Source: Babylonia areolata (Eukaryota; Mollusca; Gastropoda; Neogastropoda; Buccinidae). Taken from it: 64,000 nucleotides of DNA. Location: positions 13,238,069 to 13,302,068 of the forward strand of contig NC_134891.1 in assembly GCF_041734735.1 (NCBI RefSeq), given 5' to 3'. The position numbers and the translations under genes were made by a program. Positions 1-11,500 of the stretch are shown here, in pieces. Below the pieces are notes generated by a model. The model was not told the origin of the DNA. It made no database searches and saw only the letters and a program-made list of their open reading frames with translations. Position 1 is the first letter of the stretch. Each line of letters opens with the position of its first letter.

Positions 1-307
1 AACTCAAAGTCCTTGCAATGTCATCCACTGTCACCCTTCTGTCAGACTGAATGAGGTCATTGACTGATTCGATCACCTCAGGAGACCTCACTTCTGTAGG
101 CCTTCCAGGCCTGTCTTCATCCTCAACACTGCTCCGTCCTTCTTTAAACAATTTAGCCCACTTGTAGACATTTTTTCGGCTGAAACATGTGGCACCATAC
201 ACAGTTGACATTCTCCTATGAATTTCAACTGGTTTCCACCCTTCAGCAACCAAAAACTTGATAACTGACCGCTGTTCAATCCTGGAGCATGCTTCTTGGT
301 CAGCCAT
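1..307 (-). CDS. Mariner-type transposase, N-terminal part (partial)
   Basis: An uninterrupted frame of about 102 codons runs from an ATG at 307 (MADQEACSRIEQRSVIKFLV) to the window edge. It looks like the N-terminal DNA-binding half of a mariner (Mos1/HSMAR-type) transposase. A helix-turn-helix segment around residues 10-55 carries the characteristic run FSRKNVYKWAKLFKEG, followed by the linker EDEDRPGRPTEV and the start of a second helix-turn-helix (VNDLIQSDRRVTVDDIA). The DDE/D catalytic domain would lie outside the window. In this family the protein binds the terminal repeats and cuts and pastes the element at TA sites. There is no stop or frameshift in the visible part, so the copy may be young, but completeness cannot be judged. 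Confidence 0.8.
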   Translation of the reverse strand, partial: MADQEACSRIEQRSVIKFLVAEGWKPVEIHRRMSTVYGATCFSRKNVYKWAKLFKEGRSSVEDEDRPGRPTEVRSPEVIESVNDLIQSDRRVTVDDIARTLS

Positions 308-469
308 CTTTGTTAATCGCCAAAACTCTCAAAGTTTTTTTTAATCTGCAAAACAAATTAAATCCATGTGATAAAGAAGCAAAACAAAAACAAAAAAAAA
401 GTAAGCTTCTATCTGTATTAGAAGTCCTTATACCGAAAAATTCACCTTATTTATTGAATGACCCTCGTA
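1..469 (-). mobile_element. Mariner-like transposon, 5' end, cut by the window edge
   Basis: The segment holds the first part of a transposase on the minus strand, its short 5' leader and an apparent terminal repeat. The outer end, read on the minus strand, is TACGAGGGTCATTCAATAAA at about 450-469. It begins with TA, the dinucleotide that Tc1/mariner elements duplicate on insertion. The rest of the element lies to the left of base 1. The sequence to the right is the middle of a LINE reverse transcriptase, so this transposon probably landed inside that LINE. The family is inferred from the encoded protein; the far terminal repeat cannot be seen here. Confidence 0.75.
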
Positions 470-504
470 CGTTGACAAGTTGAATGTCAGTTCTGGCTGG
501 CCCA

Positions 505-1320
505 TATTGTCTGAAAATATTACTGTGAATACTGGAGTTCCGCATGGCTGTGTTTTATCCCCTTTGCTTTTCTCCCTCTACATTAATGACATCAGGTGCT
601 CAGACCTTTTTCTCAATCTTGTAAAATATGCTGACAACATGGCTTAAGTAGGTCTTTTAAAAGACGAGTTTTCAATTTCACAGTATTTTTTTTTAGAAAT
701 TAGTGTCATAAACTCTTTCTTAAAGGATAACTTTCTCGAACTGAACGTGGAGAAAACAAAAGAACTTATTTTAGGCAGTGAAAGGGACACACACAAAAAA
801 AATCCAGTCATAGTAGATCAGAAACAAGTAGAAATAGTGGACAGTTTTAAATAACTAGGGACTATAGTTGATCACAGTCTCACATTCAGTGAACATGTTG
901 ATGCCACTGCCAAGAAAGCGCTCCAGAGACTCTTTTTACTGCGAAAATTAAGAAGTTTTCATGTTAGTCCACACATACTTGAGCTGGTATGCAGAAGTCT
1001 GATAGAAAGTGTCATGGCTTTCAGTATTGTGGCCTGGTTTGGTAATCTGACTGTGAAATTAAAGACAAAATTAAGACGAGTTGTAAACCTGGCCAGCAAC
1101 AACTGAACACCCTATACCAATCCACTCTCAGCAGAAAAGCACTCCAAATTTTTAATGATTCCACTCATCTACTTAACTATGTCTTTCAGAAACTCCCTTC
1201 TGGTAGACGATGTAAAATCCCTCTTGCAAAGAAGAATGTGTACAAAAAAATCATTTACCCCCTCTGTTTTGCTGTGATAAATAATTCGCCAAGTAATGTT
1301 TTTATTCCATTGCCTGTGAT
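505..1320 (+). pseudogene. LINE reverse transcriptase, C-terminal remnant
   Basis: Translation on + gives recognisable reverse transcriptase pieces. NTGVPHGCVLSPLLFSLYIN (RT block with the PxGxxLSPLLF signature) is followed by LVKYADNMA, where the catalytic YADD has become YADN and is soon followed by an in-frame TAA near 643. Next come a thumb-like segment (LNVEKTKELILG, then LGTIVDHSLTFSEHVDATAK) and the C-terminal tail around QKLPSGRRCKIPLAKKNVYK (about 1190-1245). Several stops and frame changes separate the pieces, so it is dead. This C-terminal pattern is typical of Rex1/CR1-group LINEs, a family-level inference. Confidence 0.72.
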
Positions 1321-1423
1321 TTGTTTATTGTTATGATTACAGTTGTCTTTCTTCCCAATATGTATGCACGCATGCGTGTAAAGAAAGAAGTGAGGGGAGG
1401 GGGTGAGGGGAGAAGTGCGCGCG

Positions 1424-1424
1424 C

Positions 1425-1455
<31 letters not shown>

Positions 1456-1466
1456 CGCGCGCGCGT
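1424..1466. repeat. GT/CG microsatellite
   Basis: Alternating purine-pyrimidine run: CG, then GT repeats, then CG repeats, inside the LINE 3' untranslated region. A second alternating CA/CG stretch lies at about 1848-1972. Such tracts favour Z-DNA; no function is implied. Confidence 0.85.
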
Positions 1467-2289
1467 GTGTGCGTGTTCAGTGTTATTGTTTTGCCGCAGA
1501 GGGGCGTGAAAGGGGTTTTACATGCTTTTAGTCTTGGTGGCGGTTTTGACCTTTTAACTGTGATTTCATGTTCTAAATGTTATAATTATCTTACTGAATA
1601 TTAATTTATTTCCTTTTATATAAATGAAATGTTTCACTTTATCTTGAAATGTAATTTTTGTTTTCTTACCTGAATGTTTTCTTTTTACATGTTTGTTCAA
1701 ATGTACGTTGTGATCAAGGAAGGGTATGCCAGTTGCTCATTCGTTTTTTTCTGTTTTATTTGTCGATGAACATTTGTCTTTTTAAATGTTATAATTATCT
1801 TACTGAATATTCTCCTTTTCATAATGATTGAAACGTACACATACGCGCGCCTGCATGCGCGCGCACACACGCTCACACACACAGGCACACGCGCGCTCGC
1901 GCGCGCGTGCACACGCACATAACGATGCATGCACACGCACGGACACACACGCAACACACACACAGTTGTTACACTCTAAATCATAATGTAATAGTATCTT
2001 ACCCACATGTTTTTCTTTTTACATAATAATCTATCTGTGCATGGTGATCAGTGAAGGATGTGTCAGTTGTTTGTTTTTTTCTCTTTGAATTTTGCTGACG
2101 GGTATTTTATTTTAAGTGAGCCTAAAGAGAATTTTGGTTGAAGCAGCCAATGAAGTATTTTGAATTGAATTGAACTGAATTGTAACGGAACTAAACACAG
2201 ACACAGACCCAGCCTACTTGGCTCTGGATATCAGACACAAATTTAAACAAACGAAAAGAGCAGTTTGATCACTAAAAATTTAATCTCAT

Positions 2290-2519
2290 GTTGATATTGA
2301 TAGTAGCATTATATTACTATATTATGTATTTATTTGTTTTGTTTCATTACTTCCTGTTGATGAATGTTATTTGATACAACTGATAATATGATTCATCAGG
2401 TGTCATGTTAAAACTGAAGTGCAACATTGTGAGCACAGAAAAGCTTTAAGCTTGTTGATGCTCTTTTGTCTTTGTTTGCATTGTAATCATGTGTACTGTT
2501 GAACAATTACAGATTATTT
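2290..2519 (+). repeat. Unclassified dispersed repeat, copy 1
   Basis: This 230-bp AT-rich stretch closely matches 42341-42593 in the same orientation. Shared landmarks include ATATTGATAGTAG, GTGCAACRTTGTGAGCACAG, TTTAAGCTTGTTGATGCTC and ATCATGTGTACTGTTGAACA. No coding potential or terminal structure is visible. It may be the 3' part of a longer mobile element. It ends about 60 bp before the splice acceptor of the mucin-like exon. Confidence 0.75.
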
Positions 2520-2557
2520 AAACGAAAAGACTAGTTTCAAATCACCGACACGTCCCT

Positions 2558-2579
2558 GTTTTCTTTCTCTTTCTTTCAG
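2558..2579 (+). other. Splice acceptor opening the mucin-like exon
   Basis: A pyrimidine-rich tract, TTTTCTTTCTCTTTCTTTC, leads directly to AG at 2578-2579. The open frame downstream has no good ATG start. Its first two bases (2580-2581) complete a split codon, giving a phase-1 junction, the phase typical between extracellular protein modules. The upstream donor exon is not in the window. Confidence 0.6.
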
Positions 2580-5500
2580 CCTCTGGCTGCCGCGGCGATG
2601 TCCCTGGTCAGCCGTGTTCGGTGTGGAGGTGTCTGGCCGACCTGTCCCTTGTGGCCCTCTGCTGTCAGTCCTGTGCCTCGCTGTCACGGCGCTCACACTT
2701 CTCCAAACACACCCTCCCTTCCTCCTTCAAGGGTGCGGGAAATTCCGTTTTCTTTCCGACTGATCCCCAGTTTGGCCATCGGGAAGCCGACGCAAAAAAC
2801 CGAAGGCCTGAGAAGTATGTTCATTTTCTTAAATTTGGGATGAAAGGAAACGCTACTGATCCTAAATACGACTGTGAGAACGGAACTGGTGAGCATCTCA
2901 TCCACCAGAAAAGTCCGGTCCATCCTAAGTTGTTGACAAGATACCACACTGGCAGAGGAAATCTGGAGAGTTTCCTCAGTCACACAATTATAGTTCCTAA
3001 ACTGATCTACGGAGATGACGCGAGTGGAGGCCAACCTACAGATAAATCTTTCAGTCGACAGCTGGCAGATGCTGACCATAGCACAGTGATTGGAAGCAGG
3101 GAGGAGGGTGTGGGAGGGTTCATAGCTGGCTCTGCTGTGTTGTCTGGCCAGGAAAGTGATGAGAATAGTGAAGAATGTGGTGGTGCTGACCTCCAAGATG
3201 TCCAACGACAAACAGTGTCTCCACACAACACTGATGACACGAACAGCAAACAGAATTTGCTGCTCGATAAGAAATCAATATCTGGAAACGAGAAAAATGG
3301 AGAGGTTGCCAAACACGTCGTCAGACGTCAGGTGGTCAATCCACCCGTGTCCACATCCACCGTCAACACACCTTCCCTCTCTGTGGACGGTTCTGTCACT
3401 TTACAGCCAACAATAATCTATATCTATGATGCGACAGAGGCCATAGTCCGATCCAGTGCATCCATACCTAGAGTTCAAACCACTGTTAAACCCACTTCTA
3501 ATTTCCAGTTGACTATGTTTCCGTCAGCTCTTTCTGTATACGAACCCACAGGTTCAGGCACACAGACTGACACGACTTCATTCAGTATAGACTCCCTGCC
3601 CTCTTTGTCCGGTGCTGAACAAGATGTTAGGCGCACAACCACTTCAATGGTTTCTCCACTCTTGTCGTCTTTACTTTCACTTGTTAATGATCCTGCAACT
3701 GTCACAACAGCCGTGCCTGTTAATGATCCTACAGGTGTTACAACAACCATGCCTACAACAGGCGTCTCTTTATCCATCGCCAGCAGCCAGGAAAAGTTCA
3801 AGTCAACACCGAAACCAACCAGCAAAACAGACAGAGAGTCAGCACTTGATCGAACAGTTATACCGACTCTCACTACACCGACAACTGTGTTTACATCGCT
3901 TCAAACTTTGTCAGTCAGACAAAGCGTCGACACAAATCCTTCAGCAACACGGTTACGCACAGTTTCAGTATTTTCGCCAACATTGTCTGTGGCAGAGAGC
4001 AAACCATCGCCCACCACAATGGCAACGGGGATGAGTATCGCAGCTTCCTCCAATCATACGTTATCACCCACCCAGAAATCAGCTTCCTCCAATCCTACAC
4101 TATCACCCACCCAGAAATCAGCTTCCTCCAATCCTACGCTATCACCCACCCAGAAATCAGCCTCCTCCAATCCTACGCTATCACCCACCCAGAAATCAGC
4201 TTCCTCCAATCCTACGTTATCACCCAACCATATATCAACAACTGTTCTGACCACAGATGTACCAACAACATCAACTGTAAATCCTACAGTGTCTATGGTG
4301 AAGTCAGCTGTGTCTTTACCACATTTGATGACAGGGTCATCTATTCCTGATAAAATCACCATGACTCAAGGCATGAAGACTTCTACACTCACACTCATAG
4401 TGACTCTTGCCATAGATAACACTGCTGTCACAGAACCAGCAACTACTACAGAACACACGCCAACGTTGTCAGTCATTGGAGGGAAAACCTCAACAGTTCC
4501 ACAAACAGACGCCATTTCGACGACGAAGACTGAGACTACAAAATCACCAATGAACCCAACACTGTCCATCCATGATGTGTCTTTTATCCCAACTGTGACG
4601 ACACAATTAACTGAAATTCCCTCTTCGAGTATCCAGCCTATAGACCCTATGCTGTCAGTGGTTGTCAATCCTACCGGTCCAACGACAAAATCCAAAACAG
4701 TATCAATGACTGACATGAACACTTTATCTATTCTAACTACAGCAGAAACAAAGACTACAATGTCTATCATAGGACAAGCGAACACACCAGCAGAACAACC
4801 GACAGATGGAACGCTCACCACGTCTGTGTTAGACACAACAATGGAGCCGACGTTATCTCTTATGGCAGGGGAATCGCTTTCCGGCACACTGCCCACGGCG
4901 ACAGAAGCAGCTTCTCAGCCTCCTACAACAACCAGACCAACAAAGTCACTTCTTCTGGACAGAACAAGAACCTCAAACTCAACAATATCAATTCTTCAAC
5001 AACAGACACACAGTCTGATTCCAGACGCACTGTCAACTCTGCCCATGGTTGTTGAACAGGACGTTCTGACTGCAGCTCCCCCAACACCCATTTCAACATT
5101 GTCAGTGCCTGTTTTACAAACGTCTACCTCTCGACCAACATTGTCTGTTGAAGAACCAACTTCTCAATCGACGTTGTCCGTTGTGGAGCAGACCAGGCCG
5201 ACCCAAGCTACTCTAACACCTGTCTCAATACCCGGACCAGAAACAACTCCAGATGCGACACGGACAACACTGCATTCAACGCTGTCCATTGTAGACCAGT
5301 CACCAACGTCCCCGTTGCACTCAACGTCCAGCGTGCTGCCAATTTCAGTGGCTGACATCGCAACATCTACAACAGGGAAACCAACAGCAAGTGTTATAAC
5401 ACCTTCAACTGTTACTTTGGTTATCCCCACAACAATCAGTGCAGGTGCACCCACAACAAGCAGTACAGGGATACCTGCAACAAAGAGTACAGGTATACCC

Positions 5501-8500
5501 ACAACAAGCAGTACAGAAGTACCTACAACAAAGAGTACAGGTATGCCCACCACAACCATTACAGGAATACTCACAACAATCACTACAGATATACCCCCAA
5601 CGAGCAGTACAAGAATACCCACAATAAGCAGTACAGGAATAACTACAACAACCAGTACAGAAATACCTACAACAACCAGTACAGGGATACCCACAACAAC
5701 CAGTACAGGAATACCTACAACAACCAGTACAGGGATACCCACAACAACCAGTACAGGAATACCCACAACCAGTACAGGGATACCCACAACAAGCAGTACA
5801 GGAATACCTACAACAACCAGGACAGGAATACCCAAAAGCAGTACGGGAATACCCAAAACAACCAGTACAGTGACACCCTCAGAAACCAGTAACCCGTCAC
5901 CTTCAACAAAGCAGTCGTCATCTTCAAGTGTCCTTCCTACAAACCCAACATTGTCGGTGGCTGTCACACCTAATGTTCCAACACTCAGACCAGTGTCAAT
6001 AGTTGACCTGAGGACCACTTTATCCATTCCACAGACAGTTGTCACTGGCCCCACGTTGTCTCTCAGAGAACTGAAGAAAACAACATTAGAGCAAGTGCTG
6101 TCCACACTTTCATTGCAGACATCAACGATCAAACCAACTTTATCAGTAGCTCCACGTGTATCGCTTCCAACAACTCTGTCAATAGCAGCCAAACCAACGA
6201 TTACTTCCCAGCGTCCAGTACCCACCAAACCAGCCATGTCCATTCTTGACAGGCCAGCATCAACGATATCAACAGCAACAAAACCATCAACTCTAAAACG
6301 ACAAGCATCAACCATATCAGTAGCAACAAAACCATCAACTCCAAAACAAGCATCAACCATATCAGTAGCAACAAAACCATCAACTCCAAAACGACAAGCA
6401 TCAACGATATCAGCAGCAACAAAGCCATCAACTCTAAAACGACAAGCATCAACCATATCAGTAGCAACAAAACCATCAACTCCAAAACAAGCATCAACGA
6501 TATCAGTAGCAACAAAACCATCAACTCCAAAACGACAAGCATCAACCATATCAGTAGCAACAAAACCATCAACTCCAAAACGACAAGCACCAACCATATC
6601 AGTAGCAACAAAACCATCAACTCCAAAACAAGCATCAACGATATCAGTAGGAACAAAACCATTAACTCCAAAACGACAAGCATCAACCATATCAGTAGCA
6701 ACAAAACCATCAACTCCAAAACGACAAGCATCAACCATATCAGTAGCAACAAAACCATCAACTCCAAAACGACAAGCATCAACGATATCAGTAGCAACAA
6801 AACCATCAACTCCAAAACAAGCATCAACGATATCAATAGCAAAAAAACCATCAACTTCAAAACGACAAGCATCAACGATATCAGTAGCAACAAAACCATC
6901 AACTCCAAAACGACAAGCATCAACCATATCCGTAGCAACAAAACCATCAACTCCAAAACAAGCATCAACGATATCAATAGCAAAAAAACCATCAACTTCA
7001 AAACAACAAGCATCAACGATATCAGTAGCAACAAAACCATCAACTTCAAAACAACAAGCATCAACGATATCAGTAGCAACAAAACCATCAACTTCAAAAC
7101 AACAAGCATCAACGATATCAGTAGCAACAAAACCATCAACTTCAAAACAACAAGCATCAACGATATCAGTAGCAACAAAACCAGCAACTCCAAAACGACA
7201 AGCATCAACGATATCAATAGCAACAAAACCATCAACTCCAAAACGACAAGCATCAACTATATCAGTAGCAACAAAACCATCAGCTCCAAAACAAGCATCA
7301 ACGATATCAGTAGCAACAAAACCATCAACTCCAAAACAAACATCAACGATATCAGTAGCAACAAAACCATCAACTCCAACACGACAAGCATCAACGATAT
7401 CAGTAGCAACAAAACCATCAACTCCAAAACAAACATCAACGATATCAGTAGCAACAAAACCATCAACTCCAACACGACAAACACAGACGATCCCAACCCT
7501 CTCTGTTCGAACATCTTTACCGTCACGAACATCACCAACGGTATCCATACATATCTTACAAACAGCTACGCCTCCGATGACACCGTCAATTCCAGAGAAA
7601 GCAAGCACGTCCATTCCAACAACAATCAGCCCATTTACCACATCAGAGATACCTACAACTACCAGCACAATGACACCGACAACAACCAGCACAGTGACAC
7701 CTACAACTACCAACACAGTGACACCTACAACTAGAAGCACAGTGACACCAACAACAACCAGCACAGTGACACCTACAACTACCAGCACAGTGACATCTAC
7801 AACAACCAGTACAGTGATACCTACAACAACCAGCACAGTGATACCAACAACCACCACCACAATAACACCAACTTTATCAGTAGTTTCGGATGCATCATTT
7901 CCGACTACTCTATCAATGGCAGTCGAACCAACGGTGACTTCCAAACCAACTATGTCCATTTTTGACAGGCCAGCATCAACGATATCAGTGGCAAAGAAAA
8001 CATCAGCTTATACACAACAAACACATGCAGTCCCAACTCTCTCCATTGTCAAACAAAACATCCCAACAATCTCTTTACCAACATCCCCAACACTATCTGT
8101 ACCTGATTTTCAAACTTCTACCCCTGGACTGACAATATCTGCAGCAGAGAAAACAAGGACGCTAACACCAACAACATTGACGGCAAAGACGAACAGCCTA
8201 GTAACAACAGCAACTACATTCATGTCTACAAGCCCTACAAGAATCAGTACAGTGACATATAAAACAACCAGCACGGTCATACCTTCAACAACCAGCACAG
8301 TGACACTGACAACAACCAGCACAGTGACCCCTACAACAACCAGTTCAGTGACCCCTACAACAACCAGTTCAGTGACCCCTACAACAACCAGCACAGTGAC
8401 ACTGACAACAACCACAGTGACCCCTACAACAACCAGTTCAGTGACGCCTACAACAACAACCACAGTGACCCCTACAACAACAACCACAGTGACCCCTACA

Positions 8501-11500
8501 ACAACCAGTTCAGTGACCCCTACAACAACCAGCACAGTGATACCTAAAGCAACCAGTACAATGAATACTTCAACACCTGCAACATCAAGTAGAGTGAGGC
8601 CAACAACAACCACTATACTGACCCCTATAACAGCAACAACATCCAGTACAGTGATACCTACAAAACCTACTGCAAGCAGTACAGTGATACCTACATCAAC
8701 GAGCCCAGTGATATCTCCAACACCTAAAACCAGTTCAGTGACACTTACAACAACCAGTACAGTGATACGTACAACACCTACTACAAGCAGTACAGTGATA
8801 CCTACAAAATCCAGTACAGGGATACCTTCAACACCCACAACCAGTACAGTGATACCTACAACACCTACAACTAGTACAGTGATACCTTCAACACCTACAA
8901 CTAGTACAGTGATACCTTCAACACCTACAACCAGTACAGTGATACCTTCAACACCTACAACTAGTACAGTGATACCTTCAACACCTACAACAACCAGTAC
9001 AGTGATACCTTCAACACCTACAACTAGTACAGTGATACCTTCAACACCTACAACAACTAGTACAGTGATACCTTCAACACCTACAACAGTGATACCTTCA
9101 GCACCTACAACAACCAGTACAGTGATACCTACAACAAGTACTACAATGATACGTACAACGAATACGGTGATACCAATAACAACAAGTACAGTGGCATCCA
9201 CAACACCTACAACCATTACACTCACAAGCAGCACAGCGATACCTACAACCAATACGGTGATACCTACAACAAGAACTACAATGATACCTACAACAACCAG
9301 TGCACTTCTACCAACAATAACCAGTACAGTGATACCTACAACAACCAGTACAGAGATATCTACAACAACCAGGACAGTGATACCTACAACCACCACCACA
9401 ATAACACCAACTTTATCAGTAGTTTCGGATGCATCATTTCCGACTACTCTATCAATGGCAGTCGAACCAACGGTGACTTCCAAACCAACTATGTCCATTT
9501 TTGACAGGGCAGCATCAACGATATCAGTGGCAACGAAAACATCAACTCATACACAACAAACACATGCAGTCCCAACTCTCTCCATTGTCAAACAAAACGT
9601 TCCAACAATCTCTTTACCAACATCCCCGACACAATCTGTACCTGATTTTCAAACTTCTACTCCTCAACTGACAATGTCCATAGCAGAGAAAACAAGGACG
9701 CCAACACCAACAACATTGACGATAAAGACGAACAGCCTAGTACCAACTGCAACTACATTCATGTCTACAAGCCCCACAAGAATCAGTACAGTGACACATA
9801 AAACAACCAGCACAGTCATACCTTCAACAACCAGCACAGTGACACTGACAACAACCAGCACAGTGATCACTACAACAACCAGTTCAGTGACACCGACAAC
9901 AACCAGCACAGTGACCCCTATAACAACCAGCACAGTGACTCCTACAACAACCAGCACAGTGGCACTGACAACAACCAGCACAGTGACTCCTACAACAACC
10001 AGTTCAGTGACACTGACAACAACCAGCACAGTGACCCCTACAACAACCAGTTCAGTGACACCGACAGCAACCAGCACAGTGACCCCTATAACAACCAGCA
10101 CAGTGACTCCTACAACAACCAGCACAGTGGCACTGACAACAACCAGCACAGTGACTCCTACAACAACCAGTTCAGTGACACTGACAACAACCAGCACAGT
10201 GACTCCTACAACAACCAGTTCAGTGACACCGACAGCAACCAGCACAGTGACCCCTATAACAACCAGCACAGTGACTCCTACAACAACCAGCACAGTGGCA
10301 CTGACAACAACCAGCACAGTGACTCCTACAACAACCAGTTCAGTGACACTAACAACAACCAGCACAGTGACACCTACAGCAACCAGTTCAGTGACACCTA
10401 CAACAACCAGCACAGTGATACCTACAACGCCCACAACAACCGGTACTGTGGTTCCTACAGCAACCAGTACAGTGATACCTACAGCAACCAGTACAGTGAT
10501 ACCTACAGCAACCAGTACAATGAGTAGTTTAACACCTGCAACATTAAGTAGAGTGAGACCGACAACAACCACTATACTGACCCCTATAACAGCAACAACA
10601 TCCAGTACAGTGATACCTACAAAACCTACATCAACGAGTCCAGTGATACCTGCAACAACCAGCACAGTGACTCCTACAACAACCAGCACAGTGACACCTA
10701 CAACAACCAGCACATTAACACCTACAACAAGCAGTTCAGTGGCACTGACAACAACCAGCACATTGACTCCTACAACAAGCAGTTCAGTGACACCGACAAC
10801 AACCAGTTCAGTGACACTGACAACAACCAACACAGTGATACCTACAACATCAAGTAGAGTGAGACCGACAACAACCACTAAACTGACCCCTATAACATCA
10901 ACAGCATCCAGTACAGTGATACCTACAAAACCTACTGCAAGCAGTACAGTGATACCTACATCAACGAGTCCTGTGATATCTGCAACACATAAAACCAGTA
11001 CAGTGACACTTACAACAACCAGTACAGTGATACGTACAACACCCACAACCAGTTCAGTGACACCTACGAAAACCACAACATTGATACCAGTAACAACCAG
11101 CACACTGACACCTACAACAACAACAGCAAATACAGTCAGACCAACAACAACCACAAGTACAGTAATACCTACAACACCTTCAACAGGCACTACAGTGACA
11201 CTTACGACCTCCAGTATTGCGATACCTACAAGAACAAGTACACTGATACCTACAACACCTACAACATCAAGTACAGTGATACCTACAACAACCAGCACAA
11301 TGACAGTTATGACAACCAGAACAGTGACACCTAGTACGAACAGTACAGTGACACCTACAACACTTACAACAACCAGAACAATGACACATACGACACCTAC
11401 AACAACAAGTACAGTTATACCTACAACAACCAGGAAAATGATATCTACAAAAACCAGTAGAGTGATGCCTACAAGACCTACAACAACCAGTACAGTAACA

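Larger units (their letters stand above)
470..2185 (+). mobile_element. LINE 3' part (Rex1/CR1-like), interrupted on the left by the mariner element
   Basis: This is the C-terminal part of a reverse transcriptase followed by a roughly 900-bp 3' untranslated region containing CA/GT and CG-alternating runs. It ends near 2185 in a short tail built on ATTGAATTGAACTGAATTG, as expected for a LINE 3' end. The 5' part, including the endonuclease, is absent from the window and presumably lies beyond the mariner insertion. The clade is a guess from the protein remnant. Confidence 0.7.
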
